Origin: Opitutia bacterium
GTDB taxonomy: Bacteria > Verrucomicrobiota > Verrucomicrobiia > Opitutales > Opitutaceae
DNA: 64,000 nt
Direction of reading: 5' to 3'
NCBI GenBank assembly: GCA_947474365.1
Contig: CANJIU010000014.1
Coordinates: forward strand, 1 to 64,000
How positions within the stretch are numbered: the first letter of the stretch is position 1; every line of letters begins with the position of its first letter. Positions 34,287-44,586 of this stretch are shown here, in pieces. The position numbers and the translations under genes were made by a program. The notes below the pieces were generated by a model. The model saw only the letters and a list, made by a program, of their open reading frames with translations. It did no database searches and was not told the DNA's origin.

Positions 34287-34742
34287 CTACTCTCCCGGCT
34301 TCTTCGTACACTGCGGTTGCGCCCCCTCCGGCAGCGGCGGGATCGCCCCCTCTCCCGCCTTAGGCAGCGTCCCGTTTAATTCCTGCCGCCAATGGGCGAC
34401 GTCACCTCCGGGACAGTAGACATAGATCATGTGCATCGGCTCGTCCCCTGTGTTGGTGAGTTGGTGAAAAACGGTCGGCGGCATGAACACCGCCTGCCCC
34501 GCCTTGATCGGACTGCGCTCGGTGCCGACGCAAATCTCGCCCTCACCCTCCACGATGAAATACACCTCCTCCTGCTCCTGGTTGTGCCAGGGGACCTGCC
34601 CCCCGCGGGGCTCCAGGATGGAATAGCCCATCGAAAAGCCCTTGGCGGCAATCGGCTGGCCCAACTGGCCAACAAGGCCACGGCCCCAGCGACGAGCGGG
34701 AAAGGTGCCTCCGGGAAGTTTCGCGAGATCGGCGATAATCAT
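34287..34742 (-). CDS. Cupin-domain protein
   Basis: 151 residues. A single cupin barrel with GGQVPWHNQEQEEVYFIVEGEGEICVG (about 47-73) and KAGQAVFMPPTVFHQLTNTGDEPMHMIYVY (about 80-109), which contain the metal-binding His and Glu positions. It looks like an enzyme or sugar-binding cupin of unknown substrate. It converges with the AraC gene, 16 bases away, and lies downstream of the M3 peptidase on the same strand. No signal peptide is seen. Confidence 0.85.
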   Translation of the reverse strand: MIIADLAKLPGGTFPARRWGRGLVGQLGQPIAAKGFSMGYSILEPRGGQVPWHNQEQEEVYFIVEGEGEICVGTERSPIKAGQAVFMPPTVFHQLTNTGDEPMHMIYVYCPGGDVAHWRQELNGTLPKAGEGAIPPLPEGAQPQCTKKPGE

Positions 34743-34789
34743 GACCCGATCTGTTGCGTCACCGCCGCATCGGGCGCGAACCTTTTTTG

Positions 34790-36847
34790 CTACGCCACGA
34801 GGCCCGAACGGACCAAGAGCGCGTTGGGATCCGGATCGCGGCCCATAAAATCACGGAAAAGTTCCGCCGGTTCCGCCGCGTTTCCTCGGCTCAGGATTTT
34901 CGTCACAAACTCGGCGCCCACGGCGGCATTGAAAATCCCCTCGCGCTTGAACCGCGTGAAGGCGTCGGCATCCAGGACCTCGGCCCATTTGTAGGAATAA
35001 TAGCCCGCCGCGTACCCCACAGGATCGGAAAAGATATGAGTGAAGCGCTTCAGAATCGTCTGAGCCGGTGGCGAAGTCGGCATGAGGCAGTCCGCAATCA
35101 GGGAGCGAATCCGCGGCTCGACATCGGCATCGCCCAAGAACTCGCCGGTCCGCATGTGCAGGAGCAAATCAAGTTTGGCCAGCGCCACTTGGCGCATAGT
35201 CATGCTGGCGGAACGAAAATTCTTCGCCGCGATCATCTTGGAAAAAATCGCCTCGGGAATGCGCTCCCCGGTTTCGTGATGACGGGCAAACAGGTCGAGA
35301 CTCTCACGCTCCCACGTCCAGTTCTCCATGATCTGGGACGGGAGTTCGACGAAATCCCACGCGACGTTCACACCGTTGAGCGACTTGATTTCGACCTCGC
35401 CGAGCAAGTGATGCAACAAATGCCCAAACTCGTGGAAGATCGTTTCCACCTCCCGGTGCGTCAGCAAGGCCGGCTTTCCCTCCACCGGCGGCGTCATGTT
35501 GCCACAGATTAGTCCGAGATGCGGTGCACGAGTACCACCGGCACGAGGTCCGCCCGTAATCAGGTAGTTCATCCACGCGCCACCACGTTTCGATTCGCGC
35601 GGATGCCAGTCGGCATAGAACGATCCGAGGTGGGTTTCACGCCGGTCGGACAGTTCGTAGAATTTCACCTCCGGGTGCCAGGTGTCGACGTCCGGCCCGG
35701 TTCGTTCCCTGACCACCAACCCGAAAATCCGTCCCACCAAATCGAAAAGTCCGGCGATGACCGAATCCATGGGAAAATAGGGCCGCAACGCGTCCTCATC
35801 GAAGTCGTAGCGCGATTTCCGCAGCTTCTCGGCCCAGAACATGACCTCCCAGGGAGCAAGCGGCGCAGACACCGTGTCCGTCATTCGCGCCTTGTAGTCC
35901 GCCAGTTCGCCACACTCGCGGACGAACGCCGGCCCCGCGCGTTTCTGAATCTTCTCCATGAAGTCCAGTGCGCCTGCTCCTGATTTCGCCATCCGGCGCT
36001 CAAGCGTCAGATCGGCAAACTGGGATTTCCCCAGCAGTGCGGCCTTCTCCGCCCGCAGCGCGAGAATGCGGGTGATCAGCCCCGTGTTGTCGTGGGGCGC
36101 CAGGGCACCGACTCCCGCTGAAGCCGTCCACATTTCGCGGCGCAGCGCATCGTCCTCCACGTAGGTCATGAACGGCTCGAGCGACGGCATGTGCAGCGTG
36201 AATCGCCACCCAGCCACACCCTTCGCTTCGGCGCCACGCCGGGCGGCCGCTTTGGCGTGTGCCGGCAGTCCCGCCAGTCGCGACTCCTCAGCCTCGGGCA
36301 CGATCAACTGCCAGGCATTCGTCGCATCGAGCACGTTCTCCGAATATTTCTGCGTGAGTTGGGCGAGTTCGGTTTGGAGGGCTTCGAGGCGCGCGCGTTT
36401 CTCGGAGGACAGATCCGCACCGGCCTGCCGAAAGTCCTTTACAGTTTCGTCCATGAATCGCCGATGAATGCCGACGATGCCGGCAGCGGCGGGCGATTCG
36501 GCGAACGCCTTGATCCGTTGCCAGAGCGCAAGATTGAGCGGAATCCCGGCGAAAAATACGGAGACGCGGGGCAACATCGCGTTCTGCGCTTCCCGGAGCG
36601 CGGGCGAGTCGGCGACCGACTGGAGGTGCGTCACCTTGCCCCAGGAGACATTCAGTTCCTCGGTCGCGCGCTCAAGCGCCAGAAACGTGGTTTCGTACGA
36701 GACAGCCGAGAGATCCTGCGCGGCAATGGCATCGACCGCGGCTTGAGCGCGAGTCAAGGCGGCGCCGATTCCGGGAGCAACGTGCTCCGGCCTAATCGAG
36801 GCCCAGCCGATGTGGAATGCAGGATCGAGAAGCGGATTGTCAGTCAT
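34790..36847 (-). CDS. prlC: M3-family metallopeptidase (oligopeptidase A-like)
   Basis: 685 residues, the usual size of oligopeptidase A/PrlC. The zinc-binding motif HEFGHLLHHLLGE (about residues 470-482) with the third ligand in FVELPSQIMENWTWE is characteristic of M3 peptidases. The N-terminal helical part (about 1-430) and the C-terminal YYSYKWAEVLDADAFTRF segment fit. These enzymes degrade short peptides in the cytoplasm, including signal-peptide fragments. The start at 36847 matches the N-terminal opening of the family (NPLLDPAFHIGWASIRPEH). An upstream extension to 36961 gives an Arg-rich region and is rejected. Confidence 0.93.
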   Translation of the reverse strand: MTDNPLLDPAFHIGWASIRPEHVAPGIGAALTRAQAAVDAIAAQDLSAVSYETTFLALERATEELNVSWGKVTHLQSVADSPALREAQNAMLPRVSVFFAGIPLNLALWQRIKAFAESPAAAGIVGIHRRFMDETVKDFRQAGADLSSEKRARLEALQTELAQLTQKYSENVLDATNAWQLIVPEAEESRLAGLPAHAKAAARRGAEAKGVAGWRFTLHMPSLEPFMTYVEDDALRREMWTASAGVGALAPHDNTGLITRILALRAEKAALLGKSQFADLTLERRMAKSGAGALDFMEKIQKRAGPAFVRECGELADYKARMTDTVSAPLAPWEVMFWAEKLRKSRYDFDEDALRPYFPMDSVIAGLFDLVGRIFGLVVRERTGPDVDTWHPEVKFYELSDRRETHLGSFYADWHPRESKRGGAWMNYLITGGPRAGGTRAPHLGLICGNMTPPVEGKPALLTHREVETIFHEFGHLLHHLLGEVEIKSLNGVNVAWDFVELPSQIMENWTWERESLDLFARHHETGERIPEAIFSKMIAAKNFRSASMTMRQVALAKLDLLLHMRTGEFLGDADVEPRIRSLIADCLMPTSPPAQTILKRFTHIFSDPVGYAAGYYSYKWAEVLDADAFTRFKREGIFNAAVGAEFVTKILSRGNAAEPAELFRDFMGRDPDPNALLVRSGLVA

Positions 36848-36899
36848 GCCGCGCAAAAACCTTCCGCGCGCGGCCAAAGTCAAATCGCAAAGTCGGTCG

Positions 36900-38729
36900 C
36901 TACCAACCAATCGCTGTGCCGAAGGAAATCTGCCGACGCGCCGCGGGCACCGACGGCACATCCTGAAATCGGCTGTTCCACAGGTTGTCGGCGCAGAGCG
37001 AAAATTCGACGCGCTTCCAGCCTAGTGGGCGGTAGCTCAACCCCACGCTTGTCGTCAACGCGTCGTCCCCTCCCACCGTGCGGAGGAGGTTCGCCGCCTG
37101 CACTCGCGCCACATTGTCGACCCTCAGCTCAAAGCCATCACCCAGTCGCGCAATCAACGCCGCCGTCAGCCGGTGGCGCGCATAGTTGAGCGCATAGAAG
37201 CTGGCATCCACCGCTGCACCGCGGTAATTGGGGTCCTTGGTGAGTGCGGTATAGCCAACGATCACGTCGCACGTCGACCACGACCGTCGCACGACCAGTT
37301 CCGCTCCGGTGACGTCGACATCGACCGCGTTCGCCGTTCGCGCCGTCACTCCCCGCCGAAATGTCCAATCCACCAGCGCCTTGTCCCGGCGCCAGAAAAT
37401 CGCCCCGCGAGCCTTCCAGCCGTTGATCGTCGCCGCACTGCCAACTTCGAAGGCATGACTGGTTTCGCGCCCCAGATTCGGATTGCCCCGGAAAAGACCG
37501 GCGGTGGCGTTCGAATTCAAAGCCGTATAGGTGGGAACCTGGGACGTTTTCGCATAGCTGAAATCGATGCGGTGCCAGGGTGCGCCGGGAAATTCCCGGA
37601 CTGCGGACACGATCGGCGAGCAGGATCCGCCATCGTGATTCGAATCCTCCGCCGACACGCCCACTTTCAACGTGGTTCTCGTGCCGTCGGACTCAGTCCA
37701 GGTTCTTTCTGGAACCACCGCCACCTTGCTGACCGTGCGAGTGTGAAAACGACCAAACGTCAGCGACGTTGACTTGATCTCATCCGCGAACACTTCGGCG
37801 CGGGCGCCCAAGGAAAACTCCTCCCAATTGCCACGACCGCTGACCGCCGCGCCGCTAATCCACGTGGTATGTTGAAACGGATGAACCACTCCAAGGGGGG
37901 CAAAACGGTTGAACGCATAATCGTCCTTGTTTCGCCGATGGTACGCGCCGGCCTCGACAAACTGCCCGGCCCCGAACGATGAACGATGATTGAGCGCGAA
38001 CAGGGTCGTTTCCAAATTCTCGGTCTCGTTCGAATTGAAGGGAGTGTAGAGATTCGGCCAGCCAAAGCGTTTGTGTTGATAGCCACCAAACAGGTCGGTC
38101 TGTGAATCCGCCCTCGACCGCTGCAGCCGGACGTTCACCCGATCAAATTCGTGCTCGCCGAAGGGAACCGATCCGTCCGCCTCCGAGTGCGCAAGCGCCA
38201 CATCCATTCCATATTTGGAAGCACCTGGTGACGAAGCTGCGGAATATCCCTGGTAGATTTCACCTCGCTTCAGTCGATCCTGGCCCAAGGCGATGCCGAG
38301 CGTTCCACCGGTCTGCACCGGACGCCAGGCGAAGGCAACGGCACCCACCGTCGCATTGGTCGCCCCCAAGGCAAGGTCTGCTCCCGTCCGAATCTCGGGC
38401 GTGAGCAACATCGCCGGCGCCACTGGCAACTCCGCGAGGTAATGGCCCGTTTGTGGGTCCGACAGCGTTACACCCCCAACTTGGAAGGCCGTGTTTTCAA
38501 AAATTCCTCCCCGCAGAGTGACGTCAGCCTGCCCCTCTGCCAGATTTCGCGCCTGGACGTCTACCAACGGTTCAAAACGCAACGTGGAAACAGGCATCGC
38601 AAACGTCACGGCGGGTGATTGGTTCGCGACCCGGGTCGAGTAGACCGTCATGGACGGCAAACTCACCGGGTTTTGCGCCAGTGCCACCACCGGAACCGAA
38701 ATCAAAAGCGAAGCCGCGTAGACGTTCAT
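36900..38729 (-). CDS. TonB-dependent outer-membrane receptor
   Basis: 609 residues. A signal peptide (MNVYAASLLISVPVVALAQN) leads into a plug domain: TVYSTRVANQSPAVTF, ARNLAEGQADVTLRGGIFENTAFQVGGVTLSDPQTGHY (about 55-95) and SGADLALGATNATVG-like sequence. A beta-barrel follows with regularly spaced strands, and the C-terminus RRQISFGTAIGW ends in an aromatic residue, the usual outer-membrane insertion signal. The size is like siderophore or vitamin B12 receptors; the substrate is unknown. An alternative upstream start is at 38765. No TonB box was identified with certainty. Confidence 0.87.
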   Translation of the reverse strand: MNVYAASLLISVPVVALAQNPVSLPSMTVYSTRVANQSPAVTFAMPVSTLRFEPLVDVQARNLAEGQADVTLRGGIFENTAFQVGGVTLSDPQTGHYLAELPVAPAMLLTPEIRTGADLALGATNATVGAVAFAWRPVQTGGTLGIALGQDRLKRGEIYQGYSAASSPGASKYGMDVALAHSEADGSVPFGEHEFDRVNVRLQRSRADSQTDLFGGYQHKRFGWPNLYTPFNSNETENLETTLFALNHRSSFGAGQFVEAGAYHRRNKDDYAFNRFAPLGVVHPFQHTTWISGAAVSGRGNWEEFSLGARAEVFADEIKSTSLTFGRFHTRTVSKVAVVPERTWTESDGTRTTLKVGVSAEDSNHDGGSCSPIVSAVREFPGAPWHRIDFSYAKTSQVPTYTALNSNATAGLFRGNPNLGRETSHAFEVGSAATINGWKARGAIFWRRDKALVDWTFRRGVTARTANAVDVDVTGAELVVRRSWSTCDVIVGYTALTKDPNYRGAAVDASFYALNYARHRLTAALIARLGDGFELRVDNVARVQAANLLRTVGGDDALTTSVGLSYRPLGWKRVEFSLCADNLWNSRFQDVPSVPAARRQISFGTAIGW

Positions 38730-38896
38730 TCCCCTGAGCGCTAGCAGGCAAACGTGCAAAAACAAGCCTATGTTACTAAATCAAAGATAGTCGATTAACA
38801 AGCAGCTTATAGGCAGGCGGAGGCGCAATCGTCACTGATCCCAATTTGACGGACTCACCACCGCAGCTAATCCGTCGATCGGCAACCGGACCCCGC

Positions 38897-39133
38897 TTAT
38901 TCCTCGCCGTCGTTGCCAATCGCCTCAACGGGACAGCCTTCAAGGGCTTCCATGCATTGGGCAATTTCTTCTTCCGTGGTCGGCTGCTTGTGGACGAAAG
39001 AGTAGCCACCTTCATCGTGCCGGGTAAAGAACGACGGAGCCGTCTCACGGCATAGGTCGCAGTCGATGCATTGCTGATCGACGTAGAATTTTCCGCCAAC
39101 GTTATGGGGCCATTTGTCAGTCTTGTTTGCCAT
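38897..39133 (-). CDS. Small single-cluster ferredoxin
   Basis: 78 residues with a CIDCDLC motif (about 22-28) and a final Cys in EGCPVEAIG (about residue 70), matching a single [4Fe-4S] cluster of the Fer4_13/YfhL-like type. The opening VDQQCIDCDLCRETAPSFF resembles ferredoxins that serve small oxidoreductases. The carrier function is electron transfer; the partner is not identified. The rhomboid gene at 39304 is divergent, and the TonB receptor follows downstream with a 167-base gap. Confidence 0.9.
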   Translation of the reverse strand: MANKTDKWPHNVGGKFYVDQQCIDCDLCRETAPSFFTRHDEGGYSFVHKQPTTEEEIAQCMEALEGCPVEAIGNDGEE

Positions 39134-39303
39134 AGGTGGAGCGAGCGACAAAGAGATCAATTGTGCAGCCTGTCAAGCGGGCACGATCGATTGGCACGAT
39201 CAAACGGACGGCTCCGGGGTCGCATTGCACGAGAGAACGCGCAAAACGCCGCGATTGCGTCGAGGCTGCTTGTGTTCGGATCTGGTTCCGATATCGTCCT
39301 GCA

Positions 39304-40212
39304 ATGCTTTCGGAGCGGGCTTACATGCGGGAAGATTACCGGCGCGAAAGGACCTCGGCGCTCACCTGGTTGATCGCTGCGATTCTGGCCGGCTTTGTTT
39401 TACAGCTCCTGGTGGATTCACCTCTAATTCGAGGCGGCACCCAATTTAGCGAGTTGATGGGGTTGTCGACGGAGGGTCTAAAATCGGGATGGTTGTGGAC
39501 CCTCCTGACGCATGCCTTTCTGCATAGCACGGACTTCATCGTGCACGTGGTGATCAACGTGCTTGTCCTCTATTTTCTCGGCCGCGAATTGCTTCCGATG
39601 CTCGGCACCCGGCGGTTTCTGGGATTGCTCGCAGCGGCAACCATCGTCGGCGGAATTTTTTGGGCGACAACTCACTGGCAGGACGAGGGACAATTGCATA
39701 TCGGCGCAAGCGCCGCAATTGACGCGCTCTTGATTCTTTTTGCCTGTTTTTTCCCCAACCAACAGCTGAGTTTTTTGCTTTTCTTCCTTGTTCCCGTCAC
39801 GCTCAAGCCCAAGCACCTCGCCTTCGGAATCACGGGAGCGGCGATCATCGGATTCTTCTGCTATGAAATTCCGGGACATTCCCTGCCTTTGGAAATAACC
39901 ATCGCCAGCTCCGCTCACCTCGGAGGAATTCTCACAGGATACTTCTATTACCGATTTGTTCACGACGTCCAGTGGTTCATCAGCCGAGGCAATGTCGAAA
40001 CCGACCTGCCCCGATGGATGAAACGCACCCGAAACCCGGAACGAAAAACTGCCAGCGCGCCCGTGGTGCAGACGGTTGCACCGACGCGTGAAGACATCCG
40101 GGTCGAAATCGATCGGATTCTCGACAAGATCAACAGCGACGGGTTCGGCTCCCTTACCGCCGAAGAAAAGCGAGTCCTCGATGACGCGAAAGACCTGCTG
40201 AGCCGTCGCTGA
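39304..40212 (+). CDS. Rhomboid-family intramembrane serine protease
   Basis: 302 residues. Several membrane helices begin with TSALTWLIAAILAGFVLQLLV (about 16-36). The conserved region LLTHAFLHSTDFIVHVVINVLVLYFLGRELLPMLGTRRFL (about 67-106) matches rhomboid loop L1 and helix 2. The serine motif is GASAAIDALLI (about 139) and the catalytic histidine lies in SSAHLGGILTGYF (about 203-215). A cytoplasmic C-terminal tail (about 225-302) is charged and ends in a helical ILDKINSDGFGSLTAEEKRVLDD segment, a domain also common in verrucomicrobial rhomboids. Two rhomboids thus occur within 10 kb. Confidence 0.9.
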   Translation: MLSERAYMREDYRRERTSALTWLIAAILAGFVLQLLVDSPLIRGGTQFSELMGLSTEGLKSGWLWTLLTHAFLHSTDFIVHVVINVLVLYFLGRELLPMLGTRRFLGLLAAATIVGGIFWATTHWQDEGQLHIGASAAIDALLILFACFFPNQQLSFLLFFLVPVTLKPKHLAFGITGAAIIGFFCYEIPGHSLPLEITIASSAHLGGILTGYFYYRFVHDVQWFISRGNVETDLPRWMKRTRNPERKTASAPVVQTVAPTREDIRVEIDRILDKINSDGFGSLTAEEKRVLDDAKDLLSRR

Positions 40213-40297
40213 TTCACGAATGTTCGCGGCGACATTGCAAACTTGCCCATCCGTCAAACCATTTGAAACAATTCATCCCGGTTCCCATCTAATCCCC

Positions 40298-42499
40298 ATG
40301 ATCTGCGCCCACGGAATTTTCCGCCGACTTGCCCTCCTTTTTGCCCTGGTCCTTGCAATCGCGGGCACTTCCGCGGCGGACCGAAAGCAGTTCACAACCT
40401 CGACGACGCTGGCAGCGGAAGCCAGCACGCTCACCAAGCTCCTCGACGAGTTGCACTACAACCACGACAACGTCCGGAGTGCAGATTACGCCAACGTCAT
40501 TCCCGATTACATGGCGGAACTCGACGGGCAGCACCTTTTTTTCCTCGGATCCGATCGGACGAAGTTCTCCAACGACTACGGCAAGAACGTTTATTACAAC
40601 ACCGCGTTCCTCGGAAACATCAACGCGGCCTACGACATTTTCTACGTCTATCAAACCCGGGTCGAGGAGCGGATCGCGTGGATTTTCGAACAGCTGAAAA
40701 GCGATTTCGATTTCACCACCAATGAAACCTATCGCGCCGACCGGGCAAAATCGGAGTGGCCCGCCAACGCCACGGCGTCCGACGAACTTTGGGGCAAGCG
40801 CCTGAAATTTGAACTCGTGCAGGAACTCCTGAATAAGAAGACCCCGGAGGAGGCCAAGACCCAGGTGCGCAAACGCTATGAGCGCATGCTGAAGAATCTC
40901 GTGGAAATCGAGGGCAACGACCTCGCCGAACTCTACCTGACGACAATTGCCAAGCTCTACGACCCGCACTCGACGTATTTTTCCGCGGCGACCTACGAGG
41001 ATTTCGGAATCCAGATGAAGCTCCAGCTGGTCGGAATCGGCGCGTTGCTCGGGGTCGAAGACGACACCTGCATCGTCAAGGAAATCGTGCCCGGTGGACC
41101 CGCCGACGTCGGAAGGCAGTTGAAGCCAAATGACAAGATCATCTCGGTCGCCGAAAAGGGAGCCGAGCCGGTGGAGATCATCGGCATGAAGCTCCGCAAG
41201 ATCGTGGACAAGATCCGTGGGAAAAAAGGCACCGAAGTGAGCCTGATGGTCCAACCGGGTGACGCCACGGACAGTTCTGTCCGAAAGGAAATCGTGATTG
41301 TTCGCGACACGGTAAAACTGAATTCCGCTCGAGCCCGCGGCGCCGTCTTTGACCTTCCGGGGACGGATGGAAAGACCCAGCCGATTGGCGTGATCACGCT
41401 TCCCGCCTTCTACGGTCCGGCGGACGAGGGCGATACCGATGCCGAAAAAACCACCGCCTCCAAGGACGTGGCCCGTCTGATCGAGCAATTGAAGCAACAG
41501 GGCATCAAAGGCTTGGTGCTCGATTTGCGCCGCAATGGCGGCGGCTACCTCACGGAGGCGATCGAGTTGGCCGGTCTCTTCATCCACAAGGGTCCGATCG
41601 TGCAGGTCAAGAGCTACACCGGAGAAATTCACGTCGACAGCGATCGGGACCCAAAAATTGCCTACACCGGCCCGCTGGCTCTCCTTGTGGATCGCTTCAG
41701 CGCCTCCGCCTCCGAAATTGTCACCGGTGCCCTGCAAAACTACGGTCGGGCCATCGTAATTGGCGACAGTTCCACCCACGGCAAGGGCTCGGTCCAGCAG
41801 GTGGTCGAAATGAAGCAATTGTCCCGGCAGCTCGCATTGTCGCCGCAGAAGACCGGCGCGGCCAAATTCACGATCCAAAAGTATTATCTGCCAAGCGGTG
41901 CGTCGACGCAGCTGAAGGGCGTGATCCCTGATATCGTGTTGCCCTCCATCGAGGATTTCCTCCCCATCGGCGAGGCTGACCTGCCACACGCGCTGGTCTG
42001 GGATCAAATTCCCACCAGCTTTTTCGATGGTGAGCCGCTCGATGCCAAAGTCCTGACTCCCCTGCGCAAGTCGAGCACCGAGCGTCAGGCATCGCTGGAG
42101 GAGTTCGCCTACCTGCGCAAAAACGTCGACTGGTTCAAGGCCCGCCAGGAGCAAAAATTAATCTCGATCAATCTGGACGAGAGGAAGCGGCAGAAAGCGG
42201 CCGACGATGCGTTCCGGAAGGAAATGAAGACGGAAAAGGAACGCCTCTCCAAAAACGATTTTCCTTTCAAGACCTTCTACCTCGGTCCGCCGCCGCCGCC
42301 GAAAATCAAGGCACCCAAAAAAGAGGGTGACGATGATGACGAACTTGACGGCGCGTTGGACGAAAACGAAACCTACGTGAAGGCGGACGTTCATCTGCGC
42401 GAATCCCTTCGCGTCATCAGCGACGCCATCGCGCTTGGCCAGAACAAGGAGCTGTGGGCGAGCAACCGCGCCCCTCTTACGTCCAAGACCGGCGGCTAA
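40298..42499 (+). CDS. Carboxy-terminal processing protease (S41, Prc-like)
   Basis: 733 residues. The signal peptide is RLALLFALVLAIAGTSAADRK. An N-terminal helical region (about 30-225) leads to a PDZ domain (about 240-320, IVKEIVPGGPADVGRQLKPNDKIISV). The catalytic core holds GLVLDLRRNGGGYLTEAIELAG, the serine in DRFSASASE (about residue 468) and the lysine in STHGKGSVQ (about 492). C-terminal processing proteases act in the periplasm on envelope proteins. The start at 40298 is chosen because it gives the signal peptide. A long charged tail follows residue 640. Confidence 0.93.
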   Translation: MICAHGIFRRLALLFALVLAIAGTSAADRKQFTTSTTLAAEASTLTKLLDELHYNHDNVRSADYANVIPDYMAELDGQHLFFLGSDRTKFSNDYGKNVYYNTAFLGNINAAYDIFYVYQTRVEERIAWIFEQLKSDFDFTTNETYRADRAKSEWPANATASDELWGKRLKFELVQELLNKKTPEEAKTQVRKRYERMLKNLVEIEGNDLAELYLTTIAKLYDPHSTYFSAATYEDFGIQMKLQLVGIGALLGVEDDTCIVKEIVPGGPADVGRQLKPNDKIISVAEKGAEPVEIIGMKLRKIVDKIRGKKGTEVSLMVQPGDATDSSVRKEIVIVRDTVKLNSARARGAVFDLPGTDGKTQPIGVITLPAFYGPADEGDTDAEKTTASKDVARLIEQLKQQGIKGLVLDLRRNGGGYLTEAIELAGLFIHKGPIVQVKSYTGEIHVDSDRDPKIAYTGPLALLVDRFSASASEIVTGALQNYGRAIVIGDSSTHGKGSVQQVVEMKQLSRQLALSPQKTGAAKFTIQKYYLPSGASTQLKGVIPDIVLPSIEDFLPIGEADLPHALVWDQIPTSFFDGEPLDAKVLTPLRKSSTERQASLEEFAYLRKNVDWFKARQEQKLISINLDERKRQKAADDAFRKEMKTEKERLSKNDFPFKTFYLGPPPPPKIKAPKKEGDDDDELDGALDENETYVKADVHLRESLRVISDAIALGQNKELWASNRAPLTSKTGG

Positions 42500-42503
42500 A
42501 GCG

Positions 42504-43349
42504 TCAGCGAAAGGCGAATACGAAGCGATCGCGGCCGGCAAGGTCGCGTTTTGAATCGGTCCGAACGAACCCGGCACTTTGGGCCAGTGCGGCCAATTTC
42601 GCGTGTTGAGAAATGCCGGTCTCCAAAGCCAATACGCCTCCCAATCGCAAATACGGCGGTGAATCGTGAATGATTCGCGCCAGATCGGCGATGCCCTCTT
42701 CCGCCGCGGCCAGGGCCCCGATCGGCTCAAAACCGTGGACTTCCAGTGCGGTCTCGGCGGTCTCGACGTCCGACAGATACGGCGGATTGGAGATGATCAC
42801 ATCGAACTCCCGGGGAGAAATCGCAGCCAGCCAGTCGGAAAGCTGGAATTGAACCCGCTCGGTTAAGGAAGTGCTTGCGGCGTTTTCCCGGGCAAGCGCC
42901 AGTGCCGCCTCACTGGAGTCCACGGCCACCACCATCGCCTGGGGAAAGTGTTTCGCCAATGCCAGGGCAATCGCTCCTGAACCGGTGCCGAGATCGAGAA
43001 CGCTGGCAGGCGGCTCAGACGAAAAGAGTGCCACCACGTGCTCCACCAACTGCTCGGTCTCCGGACGGGGAATCAACGCCCGGCGATCCACCTTGAGTCG
43101 AAGCCCAAAAAAGTCGGTCTCACCCACGATGTACTGCAGCGGCTCGTGCTGGGCCCGGCGACGCACCAGCGGACGAATCGTCTCCAACTCGGCCTCGGCC
43201 AGCGGCCGCTCGAACTCTAGGTAGAGCTGCATGCGTTTGCGTTGCAGCGCATGGCCGATGAGGAGCTCCGCGTTGAGTCGCGGCGACTCAATTCCCTTTC
43301 CGGCCAGGAACTCGGTCGTCCGCTTGATGATTTCCAGGACGGTCAGCAT
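42504..43349 (-). CDS. prmC: Peptide chain release factor N5-glutamine methyltransferase
   Basis: 281 residues. PrmC methylates the Gln of the GGQ motif in release factors. It shows the helical N-terminal domain (IIKRTTEFLAGKGIESPRLNAELLIGHAL), PLQYIVGETDFFGLRLKV, IPRPETEQLVEHVV, the SAM-binding VLDLGTGSGAIALALAKHFPQA (about 114-135) and the catalytic NPPYLS (about 187-192). It begins one base after the prfA stop codon on the same strand, a conserved and functionally sensible pairing. The start at 43349 is chosen because it sits directly beyond prfA. Confidence 0.96.
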   Translation of the reverse strand: MLTVLEIIKRTTEFLAGKGIESPRLNAELLIGHALQRKRMQLYLEFERPLAEAELETIRPLVRRRAQHEPLQYIVGETDFFGLRLKVDRRALIPRPETEQLVEHVVALFSSEPPASVLDLGTGSGAIALALAKHFPQAMVVAVDSSEAALALARENAASTSLTERVQFQLSDWLAAISPREFDVIISNPPYLSDVETAETALEVHGFEPIGALAAAEEGIADLARIIHDSPPYLRLGGVLALETGISQHAKLAALAQSAGFVRTDSKRDLAGRDRFVFAFR

Positions 43350-43350
43350 C

Positions 43351-44472
43351 TCAGTCGCGTTCCTCCGTGGCCGTCCGAACCGGAGTGAAATCGTGGCCGG
43401 TGAGCGCCGCGAGTTTTTCCTCATAGTCCGCCTTCTGCAGCGCGGTGATGATGGCTTCGATGTTGCCTTCCATCACCTGCGGCAGGCTGTAGAGCGTCAG
43501 CCCGATGCGGTGATCCGTCAGACGGTTCTGCGGAAAATTGTAGGTCCGGATGCGCTCGCTGCGATCGCCGGATCCAATCTGGCTGCGCCGCGTCGCGGCA
43601 TATTTCGCGTGCTCCTCCTCCTCTCGTTTCTTGAGCAACCGGGAGCGGAGAACGGTCATCGCCTTCGCCTTGTTCTTCAGCTGTGAGCGCTCGTCGGCAC
43701 ACGTCACAATTAAACCCGTCGGCTTATGGCAGATTTGAACCGCCGAATCGGTCGTATTCACGCCCTGCCCGCCCGGGCCACTCGCCCTCGTAACGGTGAT
43801 TTCGAGGTCCTGCGGGTCGATTTGCACATCGACTTCCTCGGCCTCGGGCAACACGGCGACGGTCACCGTCGAGGTATGAATTCGCCCGTTGGCCTCCGTC
43901 ACCGGTACACGCTGCACCCGGTGTACACCGCTCTCGAATTTCAATTGTTTGTACACGTCAGAACCGGAGATGAGGAAGATCACCTCTTTGAAGCCCCCCC
44001 GCTCTGACTCGCTGCTGCTCATCGGCTGAATCCGCCAGCCCCGGGCGTCGGCATATTTGGAATACATCCGAAACAATTCCGCGGCGAAGAGGCTCGCCTC
44101 ATCCCCGCCCGTGCCAGCCCGGATTTCCATCACCGTGTTGCGGGAGTCCGTCGGGTCCGGCGGAATCATCGCCAGCAGGACGGATTCCCGCAGGGCGACG
44201 CGGCGGCGCTCCAATTCCGGCAATTCGTCGTTGGCCAGGGTGCGAAGCTCAGCATCGGCGGTCACATCGGCGCTGAACGCCCGGGCGTCCACGATCTCGC
44301 GTTCCACCTGGCTGTGCACGTGATAGTCGGCGATGAGTTGCGACAATTTCTGATGCTCCCGGGTGACGTCCGCGGCCCGCCGTGGATTGGCATAAAAGGA
44401 CGGCTCCGCCATTTGCGCACCCAGTTCATCCAGGCGGCGTTGAAACGGCGCTAAATCGGGGAGTTCGTCCAT
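43351..44472 (-). CDS. prfA: Peptide chain release factor 1
   Basis: 373 residues. Release factor 1 ends translation at UAA and UAG. The catalytic GGQ lies in [17 protein letters not shown] (about 242-258). The stop-codon discriminator region reads [10 protein letters not shown], the PxT motif of RF1, rather than the SPF of RF2. It is the first gene of a two-gene unit with prmC. The start at 44472 gives [18 protein letters not shown], a normal RF1 N-terminus. The 114 bases to the divergent HAD gene must contain both promoters. Confidence 0.96.
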   Translation of the reverse strand: MDELPDLAPFQRRLDELGAQMAEPSFYANPRRAADVTREHQKLSQLIADYHVHSQVEREIVDARAFSADVTADAELRTLANDELPELERRRVALRESVLLAMIPPDPTDSRNTVMEIRAGTGGDEASLFAAELFRMYSKYADARGWRIQPMSSSESERGGFKEVIFLISGSDVYKQLKFESGVHRVQRVPVTEANGRIHTSTVTVAVLPEAEEVDVQIDPQDLEITVTRASGPGGQGVNTTDSAVQICHKPTGLIVTCADERSQLKNKAKAMTVLRSRLLKKREEEEHAKYAATRRSQIGSGDRSERIRTYNFPQNRLTDHRIGLTLYSLPQVMEGNIEAIITALQKADYEEKLAALTGHDFTPVRTATEERD

Positions 44473-44586
44473 GGAAATTGAGAAAGAGTGAGGTTGCCCA
44501 TTTGCGAATTGCGCGGGCCGCCCGATACGCTTCGTATGGCGGCAAACACTACGCGAGGCGAAGGTGCCTAGCGGTGTTGTTCAGCA

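Noticed and set aside
38730..38896. Possible cobalamin riboswitch upstream of the TonB receptor
   Set aside because: A CCTGCC and a short GACGGA/TCCGTC stem were seen on the minus strand, but the conserved core of the B12 riboswitch and the B12 box are not present. A covariance-model search would decide.
40289..42154. 621-codon minus-strand ORF opposite the S41 protease
   Set aside because: No recognisable motif, while the plus strand has signal peptide, PDZ domain and catalytic Ser/Lys.
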